Shown: positions 9,516 through 19,787 of the stretch, one piece after another
Layout: every line of letters begins with the position of its first letter
Numbering within the stretch: the stretch's first letter is position 1
NCBI GenBank assembly: GCA_902627335.1
Contig: CACOIV010000008.1
Span: 1 to 56,316, forward strand
Direction: 5' to 3'
Source: an uncultured Prochlorococcus sp.
Lineage (GTDB): Bacteria > Cyanobacteriota > Cyanobacteriia > PCC-6307 > Cyanobiaceae
Length of the DNA: 56,316 nt
Notes under the pieces: model-generated
Databases searched by the model: none
What the model was told of the DNA's origin: nothing
What the model saw: only the letters and a program-made list of their open reading frames with translations
Made by a program: the position numbers and the translations under genes

Positions 9516-9791
9516 TTAACCCTGAACTCTATCCTTAAATAATTTCCCTGCGGAAAATGTAGGTACTCTTTTAGCAGGAATTGCTATTTTTTCGCCTGTC
9601 TTAGGGTTTAAGCCCTGCCTCGCAGAACGATCTCTTGGTTCAAAGGAACCAAATCCAAGTATGGAGACTTTTTTACCCTCCACGACCGAATCAACAATAG
9701 TTTCAATAGCTGCATCAACTACTAAAGAAACGTCTGTTTTTGTGAGCTCAGTACGAGCTGCAACAAGGTTTACTAAATCAGCTTTGTTCAT
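9516..9791 (-). CDS. hup: DNA-binding protein HU
   Basis: This 91-residue histone-like protein compacts and bends DNA as a dimer. It starts MNKADLV and contains the family core GFGSFEPRDRSARQGLNPKTG, with the DNA-binding beta arm around IAIPAKRVPTFSAGK. Length and sequence are typical. It is followed by a strong terminator and preceded by a long leader with a GC-rich hairpin. It is monocistronic. Confidence 0.97.
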   Translation of the reverse strand: MNKADLVNLVAARTELTKTDVSLVVDAAIETIVDSVVEGKKVSILGFGSFEPRDRSARQGLNPKTGEKIAIPAKRVPTFSAGKLFKDRVQG

Positions 9792-10339
9792 TGAATTGTT
9801 TTTATAGCAGAGATTTTTGAAAGACGATTTTTAAAAAGTCTAAATATCTCGAACTTGCATATCATATGGAGCAAATACAAATACGGCAACCGAAAATGCC
9901 GGCGGCGCAAAGCTTTATACAAACTTTACTGACATTTATATCAAGAATATTTAATAATATAAGAAAATAAATTTTAATACGAAGAGGAATCAAAGTTCGT
10001 TCAAACCTCTCAAAACTATTGATATAACTAACTTTAATCTTAAAAATATTAAATTAGATAAAGTTACAAAAATCTTTGATTTAAAAAAATAATAAGAATG
10101 GAAAAATTTTATTATTTTTTATTAACTTTCTAATATATTTCCTTCTCATCACATGAGAGAAAAAATTATTCAATAAAAATTATTCATATCAATTAAGTTT
10201 TTTTTATAAATTCAGTCACTTTTTAATAAATAAATCTTAAAAACATCAAAATTGAGAATTTTATTAATTTAAAGAATTATGATCAAGTTAATGCATTAAA
10301 AAATCTTTAATTCATTCTCATCAATTATCTAATTTAAAA
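9792..10339. other. 548-bp hup/glgX divergent spacer
   Basis: The spacer separates divergent hup and glgX. No credible gene is seen in it; its longest readings are only a dozen or so residues. The hup side (9880-9920) has a GC-rich patch unlike the surrounding DNA. A weak hairpin, TCTCAT and ATGAGA with a 3-nt loop, lies at 10144-10158. The rest is low-complexity AT-rich DNA that presumably holds the glgX promoter, but no clear box could be fixed. Confidence 0.6.
9884..9919 (-). promoter_or_regulatory. Putative hup promoter and structured 5' leader
   Basis: On the minus strand a TATAAA box lies at 9919-9914, followed by a GC-rich start region and a hairpin with stem CGGCA and TGCCG (9884-9888 and 9897-9901, 8-nt loop). 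A start near 9907 would give a 5' UTR of about 115 nt for hup. The box and the hairpin are visible; the promoter role is inferred. Confidence 0.4.
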
Positions 10340-12379
10340 TTGTCAGGAATTAATATTGGTCAGCCCTCACCGCTTGGGAGTTCTATAACAAAACTTGGAG
10401 TGAATTTTTCTATAGTTGCTACGAATGCAGAATTGATTGAAATATTAATTTTTGAAGAGAAGAATTCAACTCACCCAAAATTCATCTACCGTCTTGATGA
10501 AAAGTTTAGATCTGGTCCATATTGGCATGCGGAAATAGAAGGATTAGCTGAAAATACTTTTTACGCATATAGAGTTCATCAAAAGAAGAATCATATTAAT
10601 AATGATTATTCTGACAAAATTTTAATTGATCCTTGTTCAAGAGGTATTGTTGGTTGGGATAACTATAAAAGAGAAAATTCAACTTATTCTAGTAACAATT
10701 CAAGTTACGCTCTAAAAAGTGTTGTTTGCGAAAGAGATAACTTTAACTTTGAAGACTATCCAAGACCAAAACATTCGTGGGAAGATTTAATTATTTATGA
10801 ATTACATGTTGAGGCATTTACAAAAAATTATTTTTGCAAGGATTTTGATGAGGGTAACAGTTGCTTCAAAAAAATTAAATCAAAAATTCCTTACCTTAAA
10901 GAACTTGGCATAACAGCTATAGAACTACTACCAATCTTTTGCTTTGATCCAAATGATTCTCCAAATGGACTTAATAATTTCTGGGGATATAGTCCTATTA
11001 ATTGGTTTTCACCTCATTATCAATATTTTTCCGATGAATCTCCCAAGATAATTAGAAATGAATTGAGAGCATTTGTCCAAGAATGTCATAAATTTGGTAT
11101 TGAAGTAATCTTAGATGTTGTATTTAACCATACTTCAGAAGGGAATGAATTAGGCCCAATACTATCTTGGAAAGGGATAGATGAAAACTTGTATTATTTC
11201 CTAGATAAGGATAAAGGGTTTCAAGATGTAAGTGGATGCGGTAATACAATAGCTGCTAATAGGGGACTTGTAAGAAAATTAATAATCGAATCATTAAAAT
11301 GTTGGGCAAATGAATTTGGCATAGATGGTTTTCGATTTGATTTAGGTATAGCTCTTACAAGAGGGGAAAATTTGATCCCTTTAGATAACCCGCCACTTTT
11401 TGAAGATATCGAATCTGATCCAGAATTAACATCAATAAAACTTATCAGTGAACCATGGGATTGTGGTGGACTTTATAAGATAAAGGATTTTCCATCACGC
11501 TCAACTTACACATGGAATGGTCATTATAGAGATGATGTAAGAAAGTTTTGGAAAGGGGAAGAGGATACAGCTTGGAATATGAGCGATAAAATTCAAGGGA
11601 GTCCCAATATATATGGAGGAGCTAATAAACCTATAAAATCAATTAATTTTATAACCGCTCATGATGGATTTACCTTGAAAGATTTAGTAAGTTTCAACAA
11701 AAAATATAACTTTGCTAACAAAGAGCAAAATAGAGATGGTGAAAATAATAATAATTCATGGAACCATGGAGTAGAGGGGCCAACCAGCGACAATATTATT
11801 AAATCCATAAGAAGACAGCAACAAAAAAATCTTCTTTTTACTTTATTTATTTCTAAAGGAGTCCCAATGATGCTAATGGGTGATGAAATTGGTAGATCCC
11901 AAGGAGGTAATAATAATAGTTGGTGCCAAAATAACCTTCTTGGATGGATGAATTGGGATAAAAATGAGCAGGACCTTGAACTTCTCAATTATGTTAAATT
12001 ACTAATAAAGATTAGAAAAAAATATATTTATCTAATTAACCCATCTCATATTAACTCAGAAGAATTAATAAATTATCAATGGCATGGAATAAAAACTAAT
12101 AGTCCTGACTGGAGCAGTTGGTCTCATACTTTAGCCTTCAGCTTAAATAAATGTACTAATAATGAACCTCTAATATGGATTGCCTTAAATGCATATTCAA
12201 AAGATATAAAGTTTTCTCCTCCAAAACCATCTAAAAACTGGTTAAAAATAATCGATACATTTGAATCATCTCAATTAAAACCTGCAATAATTAATGATAA
12301 ATTATTAGAAGTAAAGAGTAGAAGTGCAGTGATGCTTATTGCAAATCAATTGCTTGACAGTAATAATCAAATTGATTAA
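10340..12379 (+). CDS. glgX: Glycogen debranching enzyme / isoamylase (GlgX-type, GH13)
   Basis: The 679-residue enzyme hydrolyses alpha-1,6 branches of glycogen during mobilisation. The N-terminal CBM48 domain spans about 1-135. The GH13 barrel shows DVVFNH (259-264), GFRFDLG with nucleophile Asp334, SEPWDCG with acid/base Glu371, and FITAHDG with His441-Asp442. The isoamylase/GlgX-like insertions and the C-terminal beta domain are present. The start is a TTG at 10340, which leads straight into the CBM48 strand GQPSPLGSS. It ends next to a convergent tRNA gene. The gene probably works with other glycogen genes elsewhere; none is adjacent. Confidence 0.93.
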   Translation: MSGINIGQPSPLGSSITKLGVNFSIVATNAELIEILIFEEKNSTHPKFIYRLDEKFRSGPYWHAEIEGLAENTFYAYRVHQKKNHINNDYSDKILIDPCSRGIVGWDNYKRENSTYSSNNSSYALKSVVCERDNFNFEDYPRPKHSWEDLIIYELHVEAFTKNYFCKDFDEGNSCFKKIKSKIPYLKELGITAIELLPIFCFDPNDSPNGLNNFWGYSPINWFSPHYQYFSDESPKIIRNELRAFVQECHKFGIEVILDVVFNHTSEGNELGPILSWKGIDENLYYFLDKDKGFQDVSGCGNTIAANRGLVRKLIIESLKCWANEFGIDGFRFDLGIALTRGENLIPLDNPPLFEDIESDPELTSIKLISEPWDCGGLYKIKDFPSRSTYTWNGHYRDDVRKFWKGEEDTAWNMSDKIQGSPNIYGGANKPIKSINFITAHDGFTLKDLVSFNKKYNFANKEQNRDGENNNNSWNHGVEGPTSDNIIKSIRRQQQKNLLFTLFISKGVPMMLMGDEIGRSQGGNNNSWCQNNLLGWMNWDKNEQDLELLNYVKLLIKIRKKYIYLINPSHINSEELINYQWHGIKTNSPDWSSWSHTLAFSLNKCTNNEPLIWIALNAYSKDIKFSPPKPSKNWLKIIDTFESSQLKPAIINDKLLEVKSRSAVMLIANQLLDSNNQID

Positions 12380-12450
<71 letters not shown>

Positions 12451-12515
12451 AAAGTGCAAAAATCATTACCTTTGCAATAATACATTATCAAAGAATTCAC
12501 TGAAGTCCAAAAAGA

Positions 12516-13898
12516 TTGAAAAATTCACACTCAAATATAAATAATTCCAAACGAAGATTAATGTTTTCATATGGACTTGGCGATGCGGGTACTGGTTTAG
12601 CAGCGACTCAGCTTGGATTTTATTTATTTCCTTTTTTTATTGGTTACGCAGGATTACCAGCTTTAATAGCTGGATCAATATTAATGTTAATAAAGATTTG
12701 GGATGCCATAAATGATCCATTCATAGGATGGCTAAGTGATAGAACTAACACAAAGTGGGGGCCTAGATTACCTTGGATGTTTGTCGGAGCAATTCCTCTT
12801 GGGATTGCCCTCGCTTCAATTTGGTGGGTGCCTAATGGAAGTCTCATAGAAAAGACAACCTACTATATATTAATTTCCATAATATTAATGACTGCTTATA
12901 CCAGCGTGAATCTACCATTTGCAGCATTATCAACCGAACTTTCTGAAAAAGTTTCTATTAGAACAAGGTTAAATGCTGCAAGATTTACTGGCTCAATATT
13001 AGCAGGATTAAGCGGTTTAATAATAGCTGCAAATATTCTTTCTAAAAATGAATTTGGATACTTTACGATGGGTAAGCTTAGTGGAACTATAGCTGTATTT
13101 GCCACATTGATATCTTGTTGGGGTTTAGCACCTTTTGCAAAAAAAGCTAGAAGGCCTTCAAAAAATTTTATCCCTATAAATATTCAATTAAAAAGAATAT
13201 TCAAGAATAAAAAGTTTATTAAAGTTATAACTCTTTATTTATTACTATGGTGCGCTCTTCAACTCATGCAAACTGTATCTTTAATTTATGTTGAACAAGT
13301 TTTATATATTCCCTCAAAATTCGCAAAATGGATCCCAATACCATTTCAATTAAGTGCATTAGCAGGATTACAAATATGGAGCTTTTTTTCAAATAAATTT
13401 GGAAGAATATCTGCATTATATTATGGTTCAATCATTTGGATATTTGCATGCTTATCAGTTTTATTTATACCTTCTTTTCAGACTTTTAATTTAATAGATA
13501 ATATGTTTTTTTATGAAAACAATAATATGATTTTATTAATTATTCTCGTAGTTTCAATTTGCTTAATAGGAGTTGGTGCCTCAACTGCCTATTTAATACC
13601 CTGGTCATTATTACCAGATGCAATAGATGAAGACCCTGAAAAATCATCAGGAATATATACCGCTTGGATGGTTTTAATCCAAAAAATCGGGATTGGCATT
13701 AGTGTTCAATTATTAGGGTTACTCCTCTCTTTATCGGGATATTCAACTCCAGAAAAATGCACTACTAATGATTGTTTGCAACAAACGGAATTAACCCAAA
13801 TAACTATAAGAATTTGTATCGGATTGATTCCAATTATATTAATATTACTGGGTCTGAAAGTCATGCAAAAATGGGATAAAAAATTTATTTTGAATTAG
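12516..13898 (+). CDS. GPH-family sugar/cation symporter (MFS)
   Basis: This is a 460-residue polytopic membrane protein with about 12 helices. The glycoside-pentoside-hexuronide signature is present: YGLGDAGTG near the N-terminus and the cytoplasmic loop DRTNTKWGPRLPW between helices 2 and 3. Members import sugars or glycosides with Na+ or H+. The substrate cannot be told. The reading starts at a TTG at 12516; an ATG at 12561 (residue 16) is an equally plausible start. The adjacent MlaE-like permease gene begins 9 bp later, so the two may share a transcript. Confidence 0.85.
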   Translation: MKNSHSNINNSKRRLMFSYGLGDAGTGLAATQLGFYLFPFFIGYAGLPALIAGSILMLIKIWDAINDPFIGWLSDRTNTKWGPRLPWMFVGAIPLGIALASIWWVPNGSLIEKTTYYILISIILMTAYTSVNLPFAALSTELSEKVSIRTRLNAARFTGSILAGLSGLIIAANILSKNEFGYFTMGKLSGTIAVFATLISCWGLAPFAKKARRPSKNFIPINIQLKRIFKNKKFIKVITLYLLLWCALQLMQTVSLIYVEQVLYIPSKFAKWIPIPFQLSALAGLQIWSFFSNKFGRISALYYGSIIWIFACLSVLFIPSFQTFNLIDNMFFYENNNMILLIILVVSICLIGVGASTAYLIPWSLLPDAIDEDPEKSSGIYTAWMVLIQKIGIGISVQLLGLLLSLSGYSTPEKCTTNDCLQQTELTQITIRICIGLIPIILILLGLKVMQKWDKKFILN

Positions 13899-13907
13899 AA
13901 TAAGGAT

Positions 13908-14663
13908 ATGCTATCTACAAACTTCTTAGAACGATTATTTAAAAGTCTGATCATTGGTGGGCAGGCTATAAACTATATTTTTCAAGGGAAAATATCTAAA
14001 AATGATCTTACAGAACAATTAATGGAATCTGGTCCAGGGAGTTTTTTAATTGTTTTAATAACTGGTATCGCCGCTGGAACAGTTTTTAATATTCAAGTTG
14101 CTTCACAATTAACAGGCATGGGAGTATCTAGTGAAATTGGAGGCCTTTTAGCAGTTGGCATGGCAAGAGAAATGGCTCCTTTACTTACTGCAACCTTAAT
14201 GACAGGAAAAGTTGCCACAGCATATGCCGCGCAATTAGGCACAATGAAAGTAACCGAGCAAATTGATGCCATAACGATGTTAAAAACAGAGCCAGTGCAA
14301 TATTTAGTTGTTCCAAGATTATTGTCAATGATAATAATGTCTCCTATACAATGCCTCCTTTTTTTATCTGTAGCATTATGGAGTGGTCAAATTTGGAGTA
14401 CTATTTTCTATAACGTGCCTCCTACCATTTTTTGGTCATCTGTACGCTCAGGTAATATAAGCCTTACAAGTAGTGATCTAACTTCAATGATCATCAAATC
14501 TATAGTATTTGGTCTTCAGATAGCTATCATTGCATGTGGTTGGGGGCTTACAACAAAAGGAGGTCCTAAAGAAGTCGGAACGAGTACTACTGGAGCTGTT
14601 GTAATGACCCTTGTTACAGTATCTCTTATGGATGTACTATTGACCCAAATCTTATTTGGATAG
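13908..14663 (+). CDS. mlaE: MlaE/YrbE-type lipid ABC transporter permease (Ycf63-like)
   Basis: The 251-residue permease has 5-6 hydrophobic segments. It carries the MlaE family hallmarks GIAAGTVFNIQVASQL, GGLLAVGMAREMAPLLTATLMTGK and a C-terminal GWGLTTKGGPKEVG...TTGAVV. The family moves lipids between the inner and outer membrane together with an ATPase and an MCE protein; in plastids it is called Ycf63 or TGD1-like. The usual ATPase and MCE genes are not in this window. A short AAGGA-like sequence precedes the ATG. The DUF3119 gene follows 4 bp after the stop. Confidence 0.93.
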   Translation: MLSTNFLERLFKSLIIGGQAINYIFQGKISKNDLTEQLMESGPGSFLIVLITGIAAGTVFNIQVASQLTGMGVSSEIGGLLAVGMAREMAPLLTATLMTGKVATAYAAQLGTMKVTEQIDAITMLKTEPVQYLVVPRLLSMIIMSPIQCLLFLSVALWSGQIWSTIFYNVPPTIFWSSVRSGNISLTSSDLTSMIIKSIVFGLQIAIIACGWGLTTKGGPKEVGTSTTGAVVMTLVTVSLMDVLLTQILFG

Positions 14664-14667
14664 ATTT

Positions 14668-15075
14668 ATGACTAGCAAATCTGAATCAAAAGATGCTGTA
14701 ACAATCTCCCCCTCTTTTCAGCTTCCAATTATTTTAATTGTATTAAGCTTTATGTTGCTTTTTCTTAATATAGGTATTTGGCCAACAATTATTTCCTCAT
14801 CATTTAGTTTCTTCCTTTTATTACAAGCATTTACTTTAAGAATAAATATTACGAAGGAAGATTTTGTGGTTTTACAATTAGGAAAAGAAATACGAAGATT
14901 CCCTTTTAAAAATTGGATTGCTTGGAAGTTATTTTTACCAGATTTACCAGGAATTTTTTACTTCAGAGAAACATCTAGCCCTCACCTTCTTCCAATATTA
15001 TTCAATCCAAAACAATTGAAAGAAGAACTTCTTAAGAAAGTAGATTCTTTAGAAATAAGAAATTCTAGTGTCTAG
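14668..15075 (+). CDS. DUF3119 family protein
   Basis: From the ATG at 14668 the protein has 135 residues. Two hydrophobic segments at about 18-50 form a hairpin. A small cytoplasmic domain follows with the family-typical FPFKNWIAWKLF, the PGIFYFRE region and SPHLLPILFNP. A TTG at 14656 inside the mlaE end would add four residues. DUF3119 is confined to cyanobacteria and plastids and has no proven role. Its tight linkage to the MlaE-like permease suggests a partner in lipid transport, by inference. Confidence 0.85.
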   Translation: MTSKSESKDAVTISPSFQLPIILIVLSFMLLFLNIGIWPTIISSSFSFFLLLQAFTLRINITKEDFVVLQLGKEIRRFPFKNWIAWKLFLPDLPGIFYFRETSSPHLLPILFNPKQLKEELLKKVDSLEIRNSSV

Positions 15076-15113
15076 TTTTATGCAAACCTATACCATTAAC
15101 AAATAATAAAAAC

Positions 15114-16103
15114 ATGATCGATAAAACATCCGAAAATAAACAATCAAGTGAAACTGATGTTTCAATTAAAAAAGGTGAGGCAAATAGTAATAAATCAAAC
15201 TTAAATCAAAAAAACAAACAACTAATTACGAATAAGAAAACTAATCAAGAAGAAATTTTTAATGAGATTTTTAATGAACTCATTCTAAAAAAATCTAATT
15301 TAATAAAAGAAATTAATCTTTTAGAAAAGCAGAAGAATAATTTAATAACTGATATTGAATCAAATTTTTCTGGTAAATCAGATATTATTGCAAAAAGAGT
15401 AAAAGGATTTCAAGACTATTTAACGGGTGCTTTACTTCATTTATCTCAAACTGTAGAAAAGTTGGAATTAGTCTCTCAACCCATCATGGTTAAGCCATCC
15501 CCACTTGATGAGACTCAAATTAAAGCTAAAAATGAAATAATTCATGTTCCCGCCTTATCTGATACATTCAAACAAGATGAAAAGATTATCAAAAAATGTT
15601 TTTCTTTATTCTGTAAACAACCAGATTTTTATGCAGAACCTTGGAAGTTAAGACGCAGTCTCGATAAAGAAGATATAGAAATACTCGATGATTGGTTTTT
15701 CAACATGGGAGGAAGAGGTGCTCTTGAGAGCAGAGGTTCAAGACAAAAAAATGCTTTATTATCAGCGGGTTTAATATCTATTTTAGGGGAATTATATGGA
15801 GATCAGTTCCAGACTTTAATTCTAGCTTCTGAGCCAGAGAGGCTTGGCGAGTGGAGGAGAATTCTACAAGACTGTTTAGGTCTTAATAGAGATGACTTTG
15901 GTCCCAATAGTGGAATAGTGCTTTTCGAGAGACCTGAAGGGGTTATAGAGAAAGCCGATAGACTGGAAGAGGAGAATGAAGTACCATTAATAATTATTGA
16001 TGGATCAGAAACTAATATTGAAATACCAATCCTTCAATTTCCTCTATGGCTGGCATTTGTAGGCTCAGATGAAGAAATTTATGATGATTATGAAATGAAC
16101 TAA
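15114..16103 (+). CDS. DUF3086 family protein with N-terminal coiled coil
   Basis: The 329-residue protein begins with about 45 polar, low-complexity residues, then a Lys/Leu-rich coiled coil (about 45-90). A well-conserved globular domain follows, with [28 protein letters not shown] and the acidic LIIIDGSE segment. The C-terminus is very acidic. DUF3086 is found across cyanobacteria; no activity is established. Its stop overlaps the plsY ATG by one base (TAATG), which points to coupling with phospholipid synthesis and the upstream lipid permease. Confidence 0.85.
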   Translation: MIDKTSENKQSSETDVSIKKGEANSNKSNLNQKNKQLITNKKTNQEEIFNEIFNELILKKSNLIKEINLLEKQKNNLITDIESNFSGKSDIIAKRVKGFQDYLTGALLHLSQTVEKLELVSQPIMVKPSPLDETQIKAKNEIIHVPALSDTFKQDEKIIKKCFSLFCKQPDFYAEPWKLRRSLDKEDIEILDDWFFNMGGRGALESRGSRQKNALLSAGLISILGELYGDQFQTLILASEPERLGEWRRILQDCLGLNRDDFGPNSGIVLFERPEGVIEKADRLEEENEVPLIIIDGSETNIEIPILQFPLWLAFVGSDEEIYDDYEMN

Positions 16104-16708
16104 TGGACCTAAATTTAAAAATCTTAATCTTATTTCTTTGCTATTTACTAGGATCCTTTCCAACAGGTTTTTTAATTGGAAAATATTTGAAAAATATAGA
16201 TTTAAGAAAAAAAGGATCTGGCTCAACAGGGGCTACTAATGTTTTAAGAAATGTTGGTAAATGGCCCGCTTTATTTGTGTTTATTATTGATGTTCTGAAA
16301 GGTTTTATTGCAGTTAAAATTTCTTATATTTTTATTTCAAACAGTATTTATGAAATATTAGCAGGTTCTTTAGCCGTTTCAGGACATATTTGGCCAATTT
16401 GGCTTAAAGGCAAAGGAGGAAAAGCAGTTGCCACTGGATTAGGAATATTCATTGCTCTATCATGGCAAGTTGGATTGGCTTCCTTTGGAATATTTCTATT
16501 AGTTTTAAGTTTCTCTAAATTTGTCTCCTTATCAAGCATTACGGCCTCTTTCCTTTTGCCTGTTTTAATGTTTTTATCTCTGGGTAAAATGGATCATCCC
16601 TACTTCATATTTAGCGTTGTAGTAGCATTTTTAATCATTGGTAAACACAAAACAAATATAGTAAGGTTAATAAAAGGAATTGAACCAAAAATTAAAGTAA
16701 AAAGTTAA
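16103..16708 (+). CDS. plsY: Glycerol-3-phosphate acyltransferase PlsY
   Basis: PlsY transfers an acyl group from acyl-phosphate to glycerol-3-phosphate, the first step of phospholipid synthesis, in the cytoplasmic membrane. The 201-residue protein has five helices and the three conserved loops: [23 protein letters not shown] and [10 protein letters not shown]. In the second loop the usual GSGNxGATN has Ser in place of Asn at one position. The gene is coupled to DUF3086 by a one-base overlap and overlaps convergent pyrF by 4 bp. Confidence 0.95.
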   Translation: MDLNLKILILFLCYLLGSFPTGFLIGKYLKNIDLRKKGSGSTGATNVLRNVGKWPALFVFIIDVLKGFIAVKISYIFISNSIYEILAGSLAVSGHIWPIWLKGKGGKAVATGLGIFIALSWQVGLASFGIFLLVLSFSKFVSLSSITASFLLPVLMFLSLGKMDHPYFIFSVVVAFLIIGKHKTNIVRLIKGIEPKIKVKS

Positions 16709-17424
16709 ATAATACTATTACAAATTTCAGAAAATATTTTATTGGGATTATTGTTTTTAGTTATGGCTCTTCCTACAACAATTTTTGACGCTCCATTAGA
16801 AATTGCATCCACTGGTGACATAATTCTACTTTGATCATTAATATCGTTTATTAAAAATCTGATTCCTGGTGTAATTAACTTAAATTTATTATCGTATTTA
16901 TCTCTTAAACTTTTAACTTCTAAAGGAGAACATACGCATCCATCTAATCCAGCATCATAGGTTAATTTAGATAGGTTTATAACATTCTCTTCAATTGAAG
17001 ATTCTCTATTTAATTCATATTTAAAATCATCTGGAGATATACTCGTTAAAATTGTTATAGCAATAACCTCAGGAGGTTTATTGTTTATTTCTCTTGCTCC
17101 TTTTAAAGTTGCTTTTTTTGATAGTTGTAATGCTTTCAGACCAGCAGAAGCATGCAGAGAAATAATATCAACTCCTAATTTTGATACATGATAAGAGGCT
17201 GAACTCATAGTATTTGGAATATCATGGAATTTTAAATCTAAAAATATTTTTTTATCCATATCCTTAAATATCTTTATAATAGATGGCCCTTCTCTAGTAA
17301 AAAGTTCCAGGCCTACTTTAATCCAAGAGATATCAGGACACCTTTTAAGAAAAGTTATAGCCTCATTTCTATCCATTCCATCAATAGCAACAATTATTTT
17401 ATCTGATGGATTATTTGAACTCAT
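16705..17424 (-). CDS. pyrF: Orotidine 5'-phosphate decarboxylase
   Basis: PyrF makes UMP from OMP, the last step of de novo pyrimidine synthesis. The 239-residue barrel carries [10 protein letters not shown] at the N-terminus and the catalytic charged network [13 protein letters not shown], which fits DxKxxDIPNT. The phosphate-binding end TPGIRF...IVVGRAIT is present. This is the short prokaryotic type. The gene lies 4 bp downstream of tyrS and is probably co-transcribed with it. Confidence 0.96.
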   Translation of the reverse strand: MSSNNPSDKIIVAIDGMDRNEAITFLKRCPDISWIKVGLELFTREGPSIIKIFKDMDKKIFLDLKFHDIPNTMSSASYHVSKLGVDIISLHASAGLKALQLSKKATLKGAREINNKPPEVIAITILTSISPDDFKYELNRESSIEENVINLSKLTYDAGLDGCVCSPLEVKSLRDKYDNKFKLITPGIRFLINDINDQSRIMSPVDAISNGASKIVVGRAITKNNNPNKIFSEICNSII

Positions 17425-17428
17425 CTAC

Positions 17429-18667
17429 TTACTTCTCAAATCTCTTAGTAATTTTCTTTCCAATTTGCAAAATTTTACCAACCAACTCATCTTTAGAATT
17501 AAAAACAATATCTGGATCCAATATTTTTTCACTATCTAATTTAACTGCTCCTCCTTTTATTGATCTTCTTGATTCGCTGCTTGAATTAAACAGTTTTAAG
17601 AAACTGAGCAAATAAAAAAACTTTAATGGGAATTTTGCATCATTTAAAGATATCAATGGTATTTCAGTAACCTCCCCTTTTTCACCAAGAAATAATTTCT
17701 CAGAATTTAACTGTGCTTCTAAAGCTGCCTCCCTACCATGGAACAAGGAAGTTACCTCTAAAGCCATAAATCTTTGAATATCTCTTGGATCTTTATCCTT
17801 AATCGAAGATAAATTGCAATCTGTTAGCAATTCAATATATGAAGGTACAACACTATCTTTTAATTTTTCTAATTTGGAATACATTGATAATGGCTCTTCA
17901 TTAATCCCAACAGTATTCATTTCAGATTTACTCATCTTTTTTACTCCATCTAAACCTGTAAGGATTGGAAGTAACATTCCAAATTGAGTTTCTTTCTTGA
18001 AGAATTTTTGCAAATCTCTACCAATGCCTATATTAAACTTTTGATCAGTTCCACCAAGTTCAATATCAGCTTTTACTTGCACTGAATCGTAGCCTTGCAA
18101 AAGTGGATATAAAAATTCATGCAATGATATTGGTATTTGAGAATTATATCTATTGCAAAAATCTTCTTTAGCAAGCATCTGACTAACAGTACTACAACTC
18201 ATAAGTTGAATAATTGAATTTAAGTCTAAATTTTTTAGCCACTCGCTATTGTGCCTTATTTCAAGTCGCCCTTTAGTTTCAAAATCTAATAATGAACGTG
18301 ATGCTGGCTTACCTAAGCCTAATTGTTCTAGATAAGTTTTAGCATTTAGATTAACCTGTTCCTCTGTTAATTGAACTCTAGTTTTGTTCTTTCCAGTGGG
18401 ATCACCTATTTTCGCTGTAAAATCTCCAATTATTAAAACTGCTGTATGTCCATTGTCTTGAAAGTTTCTAAGTTTTCTAAATAAAATACTGTGCCCTAAA
18501 TGAATATCTGCTCCGGTAGGGTCAATTCCTAGTTTAACTCTTAACTTTTTACCTTCCCCGTGATATCTCTCCAACTTTTTAGCTAAGGTTTCATCTGAAT
18601 TTTGTAAAGGAAATAATTCCAATACTCCTCTTAATAACCAAGAAGGTAAATTTTGATCATGAAGCAT
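17429..18667 (-). CDS. tyrS: Tyrosyl-tRNA synthetase
   Basis: This is a 412-residue class I aminoacyl-tRNA synthetase that charges tRNA-Tyr. The HIGH motif appears as HLGH at 56-59 within [14 protein letters not shown], and KMSKS is at 244-248. The C-terminal third (about 345-412) is an S4 RNA-binding domain with [16 protein letters not shown]. The TyrRS-type tRNA/tyrosine pocket GGTDQKFNI is visible. The ATG start is at 18667. Confidence 0.97.
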   Translation of the reverse strand: MLHDQNLPSWLLRGVLELFPLQNSDETLAKKLERYHGEGKKLRVKLGIDPTGADIHLGHSILFRKLRNFQDNGHTAVLIIGDFTAKIGDPTGKNKTRVQLTEEQVNLNAKTYLEQLGLGKPASRSLLDFETKGRLEIRHNSEWLKNLDLNSIIQLMSCSTVSQMLAKEDFCNRYNSQIPISLHEFLYPLLQGYDSVQVKADIELGGTDQKFNIGIGRDLQKFFKKETQFGMLLPILTGLDGVKKMSKSEMNTVGINEEPLSMYSKLEKLKDSVVPSYIELLTDCNLSSIKDKDPRDIQRFMALEVTSLFHGREAALEAQLNSEKLFLGEKGEVTEIPLISLNDAKFPLKFFYLLSFLKLFNSSSESRRSIKGGAVKLDSEKILDPDIVFNSKDELVGKILQIGKKITKRFEK

Positions 18668-18687
18668 AAGAAAACAAATTAAGGTTA

Positions 18688-19011
18688 TTAAGAACTTTGA
18701 TCAAGTTCATTTTTCATTCGCAATAATGTTTTATTCATTTGGTCAAACATTTGTTCTGGTGTTATACCAAATTGACCTAACTGCGTTTTCAACTGTTCAA
18801 CTGTCATTTTTGCTTGAAAATCCTCAGACAACTCAAACCTTTTCATAAACACCTTATATCTATCCATAAGGGTCTCCATTCTTTTTATAAACATCTTTTT
18901 CCCCTCTCTATCAAATTTTCCATAGTCAGAACCTAATTTCATTAGTTCTTGATAATCGTTAAAAAGCTGTTTAGCTTCTTCTTGAACAATGTCTGACTCA
19001 AAAAAACTCAT
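18688..19011 (-). CDS. DUF1825 family protein
   Basis: The protein has 107 residues and is almost wholly helical and charged, with no membrane segment. It starts [21 protein letters not shown], matching the cyanobacterial family DUF1825, whose role is unknown. The tail contains [18 protein letters not shown]. It lies 20 bp upstream of tyrS and is likely in the same operon (DUF1825-tyrS-pyrF). Confidence 0.88.
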   Translation of the reverse strand: MSFFESDIVQEEAKQLFNDYQELMKLGSDYGKFDREGKKMFIKRMETLMDRYKVFMKRFELSEDFQAKMTVEQLKTQLGQFGITPEQMFDQMNKTLLRMKNELDQSS

Positions 19012-19154
19012 TTAATTCAAATCAACTAAGGGACAAAATTATTTAAGACAAAATATCTTAAAAATACAAAATTATAGTAATACAATTATAGTTTATAAAT
19101 AATGTATTTAAAAATTGCTTACTTACAATTAATATTCTAAAAAATATCAATAAA

Positions 19155-19763
19155 TTGGAAGATCAAAACAAAAATAACAATTCTTACAAAAATAAGCAAT
19201 TTGAACTATTCCGATGTGAAGAAATATTTGGTTCAAACTATAACTTAAAATATAATATAAATCACTCACAAAGCTCTTTTCTAGATTGGCGAGAAAAGAT
19301 ACATAAGCATCAACTCTTTATTCGCAATAATTTGAGTAATCTCTCTTTACAGAAATCACTATTCGCAAATGTTGAAGAAAATTTTAGAAATATAAATCCC
19401 TTTTTACTTTCAAGTATTTCTATAAACTTCTGGAGAAGTAACAAAGTAATTCACAAAGGACCAGCTATGTACTTTGTGGTTGATAAATTAAACAGCTCTG
19501 AAATTATATTATATATAGGTGAAACAAATTCAGCCGATAACAGATGGAAAGGCGATCATGACTGCAAAATTTATATAAATAATTACAAAGAATCATTATC
19601 AGAAAATAATTTTAAAAGCCATATAGATATACGTTTTTACCTAGATGTTCCCAAAGAGGCCAAATTTAGACGTAAATTAGAACAGCAACTGATATATTTA
19701 TGGTTACCCCCATTTAATAAGGAAACTAGAAATAGATGGGTAACAACTTTCACAACTAAATAA
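19155..19763 (+). CDS. GIY-YIG nuclease-like protein
   Basis: In this 202-residue protein the second half fits a GIY-YIG fold. AMYFVVDK at 104-111 stands for the GIY strand, LYIGETNSADNRW at 119-131 for the YIG strand and the catalytic Arg130, and LEQQLIYLWLPPFNKE at 175-190 supplies the metal-binding Glu176 or nearby and the final Asn188. The N-terminal 95 residues have no recognised domain. The start is TTG at 19155. It is alone between DUF1825 and pepA, and its target is unknown. The fold assignment comes from motifs only. Confidence 0.75.
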   Translation: MEDQNKNNNSYKNKQFELFRCEEIFGSNYNLKYNINHSQSSFLDWREKIHKHQLFIRNNLSNLSLQKSLFANVEENFRNINPFLLSSISINFWRSNKVIHKGPAMYFVVDKLNSSEIILYIGETNSADNRWKGDHDCKIYINNYKESLSENNFKSHIDIRFYLDVPKEAKFRRKLEQQLIYLWLPPFNKETRNRWVTTFTTK

Positions 19764-19787
19764 AAATTAAATTAAAACTTTAATAAG

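Noticed and set aside
11659-11988. Minus-strand reading inside glgX
   Set aside because: It lies wholly within the GH13 domain and has biased composition typical of an antisense frame.
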